The notes under the pieces: model-generated
Told to the model about the DNA's origin: nothing
What the model saw: the letters and a program-made list of their open reading frames with translations, nothing else
Database searches by the model: none
Source of the DNA: Argyresthia goedartella
Lineage: Eukaryota; Arthropoda; Insecta; Lepidoptera; Argyresthiidae
Assembly: GCA_949825045.1 (NCBI GenBank)
Contig: OX463827.1
Coordinates: forward strand, 1,448,501-1,512,500
DNA length: 64,000 bases
Direction of reading: 5' to 3'
Shown: piece after piece, positions 11,131 to 20,806 of the stretch
How positions within the stretch are numbered: position 1 is the stretch's first letter
Layout: each line of letters begins with the position of its first letter
Position numbers and translations under genes: made by a program

Positions 11131-11612
11131 GATTCATCTGTCCACAAGAGATTTCTTAGAAAATCTGGGTCTTGTACGTCAGCATGTACCATAAATCTGC
11201 AGAAGTCCAACCTTCTTGCTGGGTCTCCTTCTTCAATAACGTGTACCGGCGTGTAATGGTACGGGTATATGCCAGCAGTATGCACTGTAAACCACACTCT
11301 CCATTGCGAAAGTCCCAGATCACGGGCAACAATATTAGTGGAAGTAGTCGGATCCGCTCGAAAGCGTTGCAGTATCTCATTGTCCTGTTCTTCGTCGTCA
11401 ACAATTCGTGGTCTTCCCATGTCTGTATTTCGTCTCAAAACAGAGCCAGTTTCTCGAAGTCTTCGATAAACTCTGTCAAAAACGGCTACATCCGGCGCTC
11501 GACGACCGGGGTAGCGAGTTATGTATTCGTTGCGAGCTTGCGCAGACACACAATCGCAGTATCCGTAACAAATGAGCATGTCAGCATATTCCTCAGGTGT
11601 GTAGGACGTCAT
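11131..11612 (-). pseudogene. Transposase N-terminal part (HTH region and first catalytic Asp)
   Basis: Start chosen at the ATG read MTSYTPEEYADMLICYGY (minus strand, 11612), where insect relatives begin from memory. Then RRAPDVAVFDRVYRRLRETG, a GRPR-type linker (MGRPRIVDDEE), a second HTH-like stretch (TSTNIVARDLGLSQWRVW) and LLWTDESK with the first catalytic Asp. The frame reads beyond the insertion boundary into non-homologous residues and stops at 11103. An upstream extension to 11828 is open but unlike the family. Confidence 0.82.
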
Positions 11613-12122
11613 CTTCAACACTTCCGTATCACAAGTACTAATCGGAGTCCCATTAACAAGCACGTAGTCACAAATCAGAAGAAATAGTCCAGAATCACAG
11701 CCAAGTCGAGAAAAAGAGCAAAACGATATCACATCTACTGTACGAAGCACAAAAGCAGACTGACAACCAAAACAATATCCCGTGTTGTATTCCAGCCCTA
11801 ACCGGTCTCTACACATTTTTTCTTTCATTCACACCTACATAAATCGTCACTTGTCTCGCTCGCACGGTGCGTCTTAACTTGAAGGACAATAAGCGCGGGG
11901 CCGTTAGAGCTGCTACCTGGAGCGTCCCAACTACTTTTATTATCCACGAAATGTAATACAAATCCTAGATTGTTATACCTCGTTAGATAGCTGAGACATG
12001 AACTGTAGAGTAAGAAAAAGTTGTGTGAAAACCTGATTTAAACCCCACCCTCTCATAAGGACACCGGTTGAACAAACTAACAATGGAGAACAAAAGACGG
12101 CGAGGCAATGAAAATGAAATTT

Positions 12123-12664
12123 CATGCTTACTTACCTATTGTTTTATTTTACTTTTTAGGGCTAAGTATTAATTTTCTTCTCCACTGTCGCCTATGAAAC
12201 TAAGTTTTTTTCAATGAATTTAAATAAAACCCTAGATTGTTATACCTCGTTAGATAGCTGATGAATCGTAGATATTTTAAAACACATTTGCCGAACAACT
12301 GCCATAATATTTTTTTTAGATATCCCTTAGAGAAAAATAAACTTTCTAATATATTTTTTAATTTCTTAACTTTCACTTGTCTACTACGGCCTATTCAATT
12401 AACTTATGCACTGTTTTAATGATTGACGTCCTAAATCATCTTATTACACATATGAAAATGCAATAATAATAATGATAAGACACACAAAATAAACAAAATT
12501 AAATTTAGTAGCCTAAAAATCGGCAATTTTAAATAAAAAAATTAAAAGTCGAATATCTTGAAAAGGGTTAAGTTTAGGGTAGGGTGTTTCAGAGTGAAAT
12601 AAGTCAGAAATGATGGGTACTCGACGCCCTTAACGGATCTAGCACGACTTTTCCTGTAACCCTG
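12123..12664. repeat. Right long terminal inverted repeat of the TA-flanked transposon
   Basis: Inverted partner of 8736-9273. An inner piece, CCTAGATTGTTATACCTCGT, is duplicated at about 11963, so the right side carries an internal rearrangement. Confidence 0.82.
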
Positions 12665-12666
12665 TA

Positions 12667-12738
12667 GACCCATAGCACTGATACCAATATTCTCCAAAAT
12701 AGTTGAGAAGGCGATTTATGACAGGATATACAAATTCT
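12667..12738 (+). pseudogene. CR1/Jockey-group LINE (copy 1), continuation after the transposon
   Basis: Codes for PIALIPIFSKIVEKAIYDRI, the RT block that follows the point of interruption at 8735 (compare LINE copy 2 near 19495). Similarity stops at about 12738, where the next element seems to begin. Confidence 0.8.
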
Positions 12739-12921
12739 TTATGGTCAGCTGTCACGTCAAATAGACATATTTTTCACAAAAATACTTAATTTTAATATTA
12801 TTTCCTTTAGACCCATTTATTTATCAACAAAATCCCTTGTTTTTATTAATCTTACCCTTATCCGAGAGCTAAACAACAAAATTATAGTGCAAATAGCTCA
12901 AGTAAGTAAATACCCACCCAT

Positions 12922-14451
12922 ATGTCACAAGCTGACACCGAATGCCCGCTATGCCCCAGGAAATTCAAGAAAAATGGGCTCCAGCGTCACATGAGATCAG
13001 CACACAACGATGTACTAAACCAATCAGCATCCGCTACTCTTAAAACTACCACCGATGGGCAAACACCAATGTCACCTTTGGAAGAAGCCTTCGGATCCCC
13101 ATTCCTGAATGCCATCCAACCCAAGTCTGGCATCTGGCAAAGGCATTGGGACAACGTCTGTAACCTTCATGGCAAGCTATACGACCTCCCATGCGGTACT
13201 GCCAGTAGAAAATTCGTACACACTCTGGCCGACGAAATTGAGCATCTAACCAAATCAACCTACCCCTCTGAACGCGTATTAACCTTTGCTGCGGTCATAC
13301 TGCAAAGAGATAAAAACGTTAGAAAAATGAAAGATATACTGAGACTACTCGATCGGCGCCTAAAACTCTGGGCAGACAAACGTTTCGAGGAACTCATCAC
13401 GGAATCCACCAAAGCAGATAAATCTATATGGAATACAAGAAACCGGAAACAAAACAACAATGACCAAGAAACAAAATTATTCACACGACTGATACTACAT
13501 GGAAAAACGCGGGAAGCGCTCAACTGGCTCCTCACAAAAGACACGAGCAAAGTTTTAAACCCAGACACTGAAGTTGATCCATCCGGTAAAACCGTCAGTG
13601 ATGTGCTGAGAGAAAAGCACCCCCCGCCTAATACTCCAGATCCCGCTTTATTCACTCTCCCCAAAGACGTCACAAAACTCCCACCACTCCTTGAAATCGA
13701 AATAACTTGTGACCATGTCGAAACAGTTGCGAGAAAACTACACGGCGGCGGAAGCCCCACTGGATGCACAGCCGAAAACTGGAGAGATTTCCTACTCCGC
13801 TTCGGCCAAGCAAGCGCCCATTTAAGAGAAGCCGTAGCGCAGCTCACAACGAAACTTAGCAACGAAACCATACCCTGGACCCAAATACAAGCATTAATGT
13901 CAAGCCGACTTGTTGCTTTAGACAAATTCCCAGGCGTAAGACCTATCGGCATCGGCGAATGCCTACGAAGAATATTATCCAAATGCATGATCTTAGCAAC
14001 AGGCTCTGAAGTCACTGAAGCATGCGGCCAGTCACAGCTCTGCAGTGGACTGGGCAGTGGCATCGAAGGCGCCATTCATGCCATGACCGATGTCTTCCAA
14101 AGAGATTGCCAACCTGGTTCAAACTGGGGAATGCTCCTCGTTGACGCGAACAATGCTTTTAACGCTGTGAATAGACAACTAGCCCTCTGGCAAGCAAGAA
14201 TATACTGGCCACACTGCGCCCGCTTTCTTTATAATACTTACAATGGCCACGCTGAATTGGTATTTCGCGATTCTGATACAAGACTATATAGCAGAGAAGG
14301 CGTAACCCAAGGAGACCCACTCGCAATGCCAATGTACGCGCTTGCAACACTACCAATAATTAACAAACTTAAAACCGAAAACACAGTCACACAATGCTGG
14401 TACGCCGATAATCAAGCTTATTTTATTCTATCTCCTGGCCATTCTAATTGA
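12922..14451 (+). pseudogene. C2H2-finger reverse transcriptase, truncated at the catalytic motif
   Basis: One 509-codon frame from ATG. Residues 9-29 form a C-x2-C-x11-H-x4-H finger (TECPLCPRKFKKNGLQRHM). Residues about 110-230 are helical and basic. RT blocks: FPGVRPIGIGECLRRILSKC, LCSGLGSGIEGAIHAM, MLLVDANNAFNAVNR (motif A), REGVTQGDPLAMPMYAL (motif B), CWYADN (motif C, second Asp replaced by Asn), after which homology ends. An N-terminal finger is typical of LINEs with restriction-like endonucleases (R2, R4, NeSL, Utopia), but the RT blocks are not ones I can place with confidence. No endonuclease is present. The upstream part (12739-12921) may be its 5' UTR. Confidence 0.78.
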
Positions 14452-14768
14452 TAAATAATACAATTAGATAAATATTTCTTGGAATAAATTAGTCGAAGTT
14501 TATCATGAAAAATTATAAAATGTCATTTGATTTATCCCGACTGCGCCAGAAGGAGGGTGATGTTTTACCGATTGTATATATGTATGTATGTATATTTCTT
14601 TGGCACGCTCTGTAGCCTAAACGGCTTAATGGATTTTAGCTTGAGAGGTGTCGTTAAGAGTCGCCTCAACTGTGAGAGTGACACTGGGTATAACAAAATA
14701 TGACGGTTTTTTGCGACATATTATGTGTCTTAAATTTTTATTTTAAACCTATCGGGTAACCTATCCGC
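14452..14768 (+). other. Unclassified stretch with short simple repeat
   Basis: No gene. TATGTATGTATGTATATT near 14579, and TTTGGCACGCTCTGTAGCCT which looks repeat-derived, but I cannot name a family. Confidence 0.4.
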
Positions 14769-15309
14769 CAGGGGGTGCTACTAAGTTAACACCGCTTTAA
14801 ACGCTCCTCCGTGTTAAAAAATAATTAGTGGTACAATTAAGCTTAATCAATTATTATTTTTTGTGTTATAATATTAATTAAGTATAGACAATATAAAATC
14901 AACTATATAAACCGGACTAAACCAGTGATTTAAGTGAAGAAAGATAATATTACCAGACAACAACAAACAATGAAACAGTGAACAGTTACAAGAGTGCATG
15001 GACACAAAAGCATTGATAAGCAATGTCATATCAAGACAAATATCATAAAACTCAGTGAATATTGGCATAACGTGCTTAGACAATTGTGTAAATCTAGTGA
15101 CAATATCGTGCCAGTACAAAGTCCACCAACGACATAACGCACAGAAGCACCTCTTCCGACCTTCAACTACATTGGATGCAAAGACCATATTCAACTGATC
15201 ACCTACAGCACTCGTTAGCCGAATGGTTAAGGAGGCTGTCTAAACTGTGCAAGCTGGACATAGTTCGAGTCCCACCATGAGTCTAATATTTTTCATTTTT
15301 CACTTTATA
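14769..15309 (+). mobile_element. 5' end of a second LINE copy (5' UTR only)
   Basis: Begins AGGGGGTGCTACTAAG and contains CTCCGTGTTAAAAAAT, matching in layout the start of the LINE at 15357 (AGAGGGCGCTAGTATAG, CTCCGTGTTAAAAAAT). Both are A-rich non-coding leaders of 500-650 bp ending in a tRNA-like segment. No ORF1 follows here. Confidence 0.62.
15208..15283 (+). repeat. tRNA-like segment (degenerate class II type)
   Basis: A-box-like TAGCCGAATGGTTAAGG, D-stem AGCC/GGCT, B-box-like AGTTCGAGTCCC, and a 6-bp acceptor-like pairing ACTCGT/ATGAGT. The T stem is broken (CATAG against CCCAC), so I do not call a functional tRNA gene. It occupies the end of a LINE leader. Confidence 0.6.
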
Positions 15310-15355
15310 ATCACCTACAGCACTCGTTAGCCGAATGGTTAAGGAGGCTGTCTAA
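15310..15355 (+). repeat. 46-bp exact duplicate of the tRNA-like 5' half
   Basis: Identical to 15198-15243 over 46 bp (ATCACCTACAGCACTCG ... GGCTGTCTAA), and stops exactly where the next LINE leader begins at 15356-15357. Confidence 0.8.
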
Positions 15356-15887
15356 GAGAGGGCGCTAGTATAGCCGTAAACATTGAGCTCCGTGTTAAAA
15401 AATCATTATAATAACTAAATCTACTTAAAATTATATAAAATCAGAATTTTTTGGTAAATAACAAACCGATTGAGACGTGGAGTTGTTATCCAGTGATAAA
15501 AAACAGTACAAACAATAAAATAACAGAGTGGTTATAAGTGAGTGCAAAGTGACAGTAAAATCTAGCAAACCCTAGTAAATGTGACGACCATAACATTAGC
15601 ATATCTGCACAAAAGATAAAAGTGACCAAAGTAACCAGTGTCATACATAAATAGTGAATAAATTAACAATTCTCACATTCACATAACATCAAGATAACAG
15701 TACCTTAACCGTCATTGCCATCACGATACATCAGTAGCGACACCTAACACCAAAAGAAGCAACTCCGACCAAAGTACTTCTGCAACACATCCTGCTGGAA
15801 AAAATACACTACGTGATACCACCAATTGCCAACAGAGGTCACCTGTGCTGTGCGAGATTATAATACCTACTTTCGCCGCGATTGGTA

Positions 15888-15960
15888 TTGCTTCCATGGC
15901 GTAAAGTGCAACACCAGTGCTTCAAACCCAATCGACTCGGGTTCGATTCCCGAGTTCGTG
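15888..15960 (+). repeat. tRNA-like segment just upstream of LINE ORF1
   Basis: A perfect T-arm-like hairpin ACTCGGGTTCGATTCCCGAGT (two bases more than the 5+7+5 core on each side; quoted here as two parts, ACTCGGG and TTCGATTCCCGAGT) with a B-box, preceded by an A-box-like TGGCGTAAAGTGCAA at the usual distance. No acceptor stem found. Ends 42 bp before the ORF1 ATG at 16003. Confidence 0.6.
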
Positions 15961-16002
15961 AATTTTAAGTATCAACTTTTTGTTTAACTTTTAACAATAA
16001 CG

Positions 16003-17805
16003 ATGCAATCTAACAACGAAAATGTGACGATCAGAAGACTTAACAGACCTAAGAGTGCAAGTAACGAGAGCTTAAGTGAAATTGATATGTTCCTGAACCC
16101 TACACTCTTTGACAACGCATTGTCCACTAGCCTACCAGACTTCTCAATATGTGACAGATCACAGATATTAGATCTTAAAAATCAAGCGGATGAATTAAAG
16201 ACCAACCTGGAGAGTGCAAACGAAGAAATTGCCTAACTTGTGAGAGAGGTATTTGACCTAAAATGTGAAAATGAAACATACAAAAAAAATATAGAATTGT
16301 ACAAGAAAGTCACAAGCACAGACATACTTAATGCCACTAAAACACCAAGAAGATCTGTTCAGGCTTCTCGGCACCTAATGACCTCGTAGGGGCCCATCAG
16401 CTACGAGGTAGCGTAACGATCAGTTGCCAAGAAGTGTGAACGTCGGCGATTCACCGAGCTGGTAATTGGGGTCGATCTAACCTGGTCTGTGCTTCGGTCC
16501 CGTCAACCTCCTGTCTCTCTGCAAGGCCCGGGTGCACCCTAGGCTCTTCTTGGTAGACAGGTTCTTCAGCCAACCTCCTATGACTGGCGGGCCAGCTTCG
16601 ATGAGCACAGTGTTCCAACACAGGTTATGTTACGTGGGAAAAACCAATCGGCCACGGAAATGCTAACTTTATCTGGTTCGGGGAACCACAACACACTCAG
16701 CTATATAGACAATCCTGAGGGAAACCCGAATACATTCCAGATGGCTTGCGATTTAATTTCAATACCCTAACCAAAACGCGTTTACTTTGCGAGGGCTTTC
16801 GTCTGTCAGTTGTCAAAAAACTGCTAGGTTGGCAGCTAACGTCAAATTCAAAATGGCCGTTCAGAAACCATCGATCGAATATCGATTTGGAATCGAACAA
16901 GATCCTCAATGCCATTTCCTTTCAAACCGGCGTATAGAACAATGTCCCGACAGGTACCATTAAGTCTTACAAGAGGCTTACACAAACAATACTCACATTC
17001 CGTATGTCGAGAGCTGGAAAAATCATTTATAGAACTCACAAACGAATCTGAAGTACTGCCGACAGCTCAAATACAAAAGGCTAATGTAGAGTTGCGAACG
17101 CCACCACTGACGAAACCCAATGTAGAGACTAAGCCGAAAAAACGTAGAATAATGATTATAGCTGATCAACAAGGGAGAAATATTCGTAATATCATACAAG
17201 AATTAGTTGGAGAAAAATACATAGTAATATGCTATAGTAAACCAGGTGCATCAATGACAGAAGTCGTCAAATCGGGAAGACAGGAGATTTCAACAATGAC
17301 AGAAAAAGATTATGTAGAAATGCTTGGAGGAACCAAAGATACTAATCCGTACAGATTTCAGTTCGATTTCTAATGCTGGATTAACACGGTAACTAAAACA
17401 AATGTCATAGTCTGCAACATCCCCTACAACAAATACCTAAACAAAATGAAGCTTAACTACGAATTGAAGTTTATATGCTGCCAGCACATAAACCTATCAT
17501 TCATCGAAATGGACAGCAACCAATTTAGACCGACTCCGAGAATGTATAACATGCAACTATGTACATTAATTTTAAGAGAAATATCACTTCTAGACCATAA
17601 AGTTAATTCCACAAGCACCATTATTAACATGACCCACAGCAAGCAAATCGACCAATATACCCAGACAGAACCGGACCACAATGTCAATAAGATTGAGGAG
17701 AACAAAGAGTGCCATCCTGAACTAGTGGAAGTTGAAGATATCAAATGTAGACAAGAAATAAACATTGACAGAAATACCAATAGTAGGCAGCTTTTTCGTG
17801 TATAA
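16003..17805 (+). pseudogene. LINE copy 2 ORF1: coiled coil plus SGNH/esterase-like domain
   Basis: A single frame with two nonsense codons (TAA 16234, TAA 17371) and a solo LTR (16356-16899). The N-terminal part is coiled coil (LKNQADELKTNLESANEEIA). After the LTR, RIMIIADQQGRNIRNII, YSKPGASMTEV and MLGGTKD fit the block pattern of SGNH-hydrolase-like domains in CR1-group ORF1 proteins (G-D-S-like start altered to ADQQ; GGT-x-D in the place of GxND). It ends LFRV-stop, overlapping ORF2. ORF1 proteins of this type bind RNA and act as chaperones in the retrotransposition particle. The catalytic Ser is not visible, so esterase activity is doubtful. Confidence 0.75.
16356..16899 (-). mobile_element. 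Solo LTR of a BEL/Pao element, with 5-bp target duplication
   Basis: Begins TGTTCAGGCTTCTCGGCACC and ends GAATCGAACA, like the LTRs at 47235, 51929 and 61716. Flanked by AGATC on both sides (16351-16355, 16900-16904). 544 bp, about 40 bp longer than the 502-bp LTRs elsewhere because the region around 16620-16675 differs. LTR plus one duplication is 549 bp, a multiple of three. Strand is given as minus by analogy with the coding strand of the complete relatives. Confidence 0.93.
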
Positions 17806-20800
17806 AAAGTTAAATCTAATACATCAAAATATAGATGGTCTAATTACGAAGTCAGACGAGCTAATGATACATTTAAACGAACTTGAGGGCAGAAATACAG
17901 ATATAGATGTAATATGTATTACAGAACATAATATGATAGATAGTGACCAGAATCAATTGACGTTTCCTAACCATACATTGGCTTCATGTTTTTGTAGAAA
18001 AAACCGACATGGTGGATCATGCATACTCATTAAAAATCCTCATAAATTTAAAGAAATTAAAAGCATTGATAAATTCAATATCAGTAATATATTCGAAGCC
18101 AGTGCTATTGAACTAACTGATCATAAAATTATTATAATATGTATCTACAGAGTCCCTTTATATGATAATAAGTCTTTTGAAACCTTCTTCTGTGCTTTAA
18201 ACGATATTCTACATGATTTTGTGTACAAAAACGACAGAAAAATTATATTATGTGGTGATTTTAACATAGACTTGCTGAAAATTAATAAAAATAGCACTCG
18301 ATTCAAACAGTTAACTATGAGTTACAACCTCAAAATCGAAATCAATCAGCCTACTAGATATGCCAGCAAGACATGTCTAGATAATATAATGCACAATATT
18401 CGTGGTTGCAAGAGTGAGGTAATAGAATTCGCTCTTTCAGATCATTCCGCTCAACTGTTAAAATGCCCAGTAAATAAAAGTTACTCTCTTAAACAATGGC
18501 ATGTACTGAAACGTGACTATAGTGAAGAGAATATGTTAAAATTTGCGAAACACCTCAATTCCTTATCTTTTCATAAAGTATTCGAATCCGACGATCCTAT
18601 TTATGCGTTTAGGGAATTTTATGACATGTTCGTCCTACTCTATACATTATGTTTTCCTATAATAAAGGTAAGAATTTCCTTAATGCGCAAACAGAAATGG
18701 ATGTCCAAGGGAATTCGGCTATGCTGCAAGCGGAAAAGAGAACTGCTGTGGAAATATCGACGACACCGAAATTTGGCAAACAAAGAAGTTTTTCAAGTAT
18801 ATACAAAAAAGCTAAAAAATATTATTAAACTGACACAAAAAGCTCAAAACAACTATAGAATTCTAAACGCTGATAATAAATGTAAAGAAACCTGGAACGT
18901 AATAAAAAAATCTCAAACAAACTTGCCAAAGATTCCTTTGGCAAGTTTGTTTGAGATTTTTTTCATATTTTTTCATTTTTCATATATTCATATTGAAAAA
19001 ATCACTAAAGATGGTAAAAATATCACAAATCCAATGGAAATAGCAGAAGCATTTAATAACTTTTTTATTGACATATCGAATAATAATAAATCAATTGACA
19101 AGAGGACGAATAACTATAATGCAATTTTAACATGTAATAATAATAAAAGTGAACCTCACTTGACATCTAATAATAATAATGAATCTATCTTGACATCTCC
19201 TAATAACAATAATAATTTATACTCAATCAATTCCTGTAATTCAATATTTTTAAACCCAGTGACATCCTTTAACATTTTCCAAATCATTAAATCATTAAAG
19301 AACACGAACAGCGCTGGTTATGATGAAATAACAACTAAGGTTTTAAAATATGTTGTTCTCATAATCTCCCCAGTCCTGTGTCATATAATAAATAAATGTA
19401 TGGAACACGGGAAGATCCCAAATGAACTGAAAATTGCAGTTGTCAAGCCATTATTTAAAAAGGAAGACAAATACAATATGAATTTCTATCGGCCTATAGC
19501 ATTAATCCCCATTCTTGCAAAAATATTTGAAAAGGTGATCTATAGAAATATATACGGTTACTTTGAAAAGCAGAATCTATTTGCGCCGGAACAAAAAGGG
19601 TTCAGAAAAAATAAGACCATAAACATGGCTATCTATGATTTTCTTATTAAGATTTTTACTAACATAGACAAAAGAAATCCAGTAGTGACTATATTCATGG
19701 ACATGAGCAATGCCTTTGATTTTGTAAGACATGACAACCTTATAAGTAAATTACAGAATTATGGAATAAGGGGGAACGCGATAGAACTTATAAAATCATA
19801 CCTAAATAAAAGACAGCAAATGACACAGATAAATAAGATATGTACGATGTCAAAAATGGAACAAACCTACACATCAAAACCTAGAGACATAGAGCAAGGA
19901 GTACCACAAGGCAGTGTGATGGGCCCATTGCTCTTCTTAGCTTACATCAACGATCTACCCAATGTTGTAGAGCATCCTATGGTGCTATTTGCCGACGACA
20001 GCACGGTTATTATACCGTGCGACGATCCAAATAAATTTGAAGATGAAATTAATAATTCTCTACATAAAATTATTTACTGGCTTGAGCAAAATAATCTTGT
20101 AGTTAACATTGGTAAAACCAAAATAATAAATTTTCTAAATAATAATAATAATACAATTAAGAATCTGGACATAACTTACTCAGGACAACGTGTTGAACAA
20201 ACGGAGGTAACAAAGTTTCTGGGAATTTACATTGACCGAAATCTCAAATGGAAAACACAGATGGATAAAGTTTGTAAAAAATTGCATACATTTGCATATG
20301 CCCTATACAAACTATCAAAAACTGTATGTAAAGAAGCTGTACTGATGGCATATAATGGCTATGTGGACTCTACACTAAGATTTGGAATAATTTTTTGGGG
20401 TAACTCAGTAGGTAAAGAATCTGTATTAATTGCACAAAAAAAATGTGTCAGGGCCGTATGTGGTCTTTGCCGTAGAGATAGCGCTAAACAACATTTTAAG
20501 AGGCTCAATATTCTGACAGTGCCATCCCTATATATTCTTGAGGTAGCTATGTTTGTCAAGACGAACATGCATCTATACACTAAAATTAATAGCAAAAGAC
20601 ACCTTAACAAAATTAGTATGCCCCAACACCATACAGCATTATTTAAAAACAGTATTTTTGGTATGGCACCAAAAATATTTAATAGATTACCTGATAATAT
20701 ACGTAATGTCGACAACATATTGCAATTTAAAAGGGAATTACGTAAGCTTCTAATCAACAAAATATATTACTCCATATCAGATTACCTTTTTGATAATAAC

Positions 20801-20806
20801 TTGTAA
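17765..20806 (+). CDS. LINE copy 2 ORF2: endonuclease-reverse transcriptase, open 1013 codons
   Basis: No in-frame ATG near the start; the frame opens upstream of the ORF1 stop, and homology begins at KKLNLIHQNIDGLITKSDEL. APE-type endonuclease (about residues 15-240): TEHN, CIYRVP, CGDFNIDLL, ALSDHSAQ. Linker, then RT (about 520-800): VVKPLFKKEDKYNMNFYRPI, IFMDMSNAFDFVRHDNL (motif A), GVPQGSVMGPLLFLAYIND (motif B), VLFADDSTVI (motif C, FADD), KFLGIYIDRNLKWK, and a C-terminal domain with SLYILEVAMF. All recognised catalytic residues are present. An extra stretch with a perfect palindrome (18904-18963) lies between endonuclease and RT without breaking the frame. Possibly competent; antisense frames at 20359-20760 are shadows. 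Confidence 0.88.
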   Translation: MTEIPIVGSFFVYKKLNLIHQNIDGLITKSDELMIHLNELEGRNTDIDVICITEHNMIDSDQNQLTFPNHTLASCFCRKNRHGGSCILIKNPHKFKEIKSIDKFNISNIFEASAIELTDHKIIIICIYRVPLYDNKSFETFFCALNDILHDFVYKNDRKIILCGDFNIDLLKINKNSTRFKQLTMSYNLKIEINQPTRYASKTCLDNIMHNIRGCKSEVIEFALSDHSAQLLKCPVNKSYSLKQWHVLKRDYSEENMLKFAKHLNSLSFHKVFESDDPIYAFREFYDMFVLLYTLCFPIIKVRISLMRKQKWMSKGIRLCCKRKRELLWKYRRHRNLANKEVFQVYTKKLKNIIKLTQKAQNNYRILNADNKCKETWNVIKKSQTNLPKIPLASLFEIFFIFFHFSYIHIEKITKDGKNITNPMEIAEAFNNFFIDISNNNKSIDKRTNNYNAILTCNNNKSEPHLTSNNNNESILTSPNNNNNLYSINSCNSIFLNPVTSFNIFQIIKSLKNTNSAGYDEITTKVLKYVVLIISPVLCHIINKCMEHGKIPNELKIAVVKPLFKKEDKYNMNFYRPIALIPILAKIFEKVIYRNIYGYFEKQNLFAPEQKGFRKNKTINMAIYDFLIKIFTNIDKRNPVVTIFMDMSNAFDFVRHDNLISKLQNYGIRGNAIELIKSYLNKRQQMTQINKICTMSKMEQTYTSKPRDIEQGVPQGSVMGPLLFLAYINDLPNVVEHPMVLFADDSTVIIPCDDPNKFEDEINNSLHKIIYWLEQNNLVVNIGKTKIINFLNNNNNTIKNLDITYSGQRVEQTEVTKFLGIYIDRNLKWKTQMDKVCKKLHTFAYALYKLSKTVCKEAVLMAYNGYVDSTLRFGIIFWGNSVGKESVLIAQKKCVRAVCGLCRRDSAKQHFKRLNILTVPSLYILEVAMFVKTNMHLYTKINSKRHLNKISMPQHHTALFKNSIFGMAPKIFNRLPDNIRNVDNILQFKRELRKLLINKIYYSISDYLFDNNL
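18904..18963. repeat. Perfect 28-bp palindrome with 4-nt loop inside LINE ORF2
   Basis: Arms 18904-18931 and 18936-18963, loop ATTC. The arm ends in ACAAACTTGCCAAAG. The related LINE copy 1 has no such sequence at the equivalent point, so it is an insertion or inverted duplication. Confidence 0.95.

Larger units (their letters stand above)
8736..12664 (-). mobile_element. IS630-Tc1-mariner transposon with TIRs over 500 bp, TA target duplication
   Basis: Left end CAGGGTTACTGGAAAAGTCG, right end its near-complement CGACTTTTCCTGTAACCCTG, each bordered by TA (8734-8735 and 12665-12666). Matching inverted sequence continues to about 9273 on the left and 12123 on the right, and after an extra block of about 70 bp on the right a further matching stretch follows (9286-9330 against 11997-12045). 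Carries one minus-strand transposase gene split by a nested insertion. LINE copy 1 runs up to each edge, which proves insertion and fixes the boundaries. Confidence 0.9.

Noticed and set aside
13260..14075. 271-codon minus-strand frame
   Set aside because: Antisense shadow of the C2H2-finger RT frame, which has clear RT motifs.
15208..15283. A functional tRNA gene
   Set aside because: T stem does not pair, no clear anticodon stem of seven-base loop, and no terminator T-run immediately after; better read as a tRNA-derived piece of a LINE leader.
15888..15960. A second functional tRNA gene
   Set aside because: The T-arm is perfect but no acceptor stem partner for GTTCGTG was found at the expected distance.
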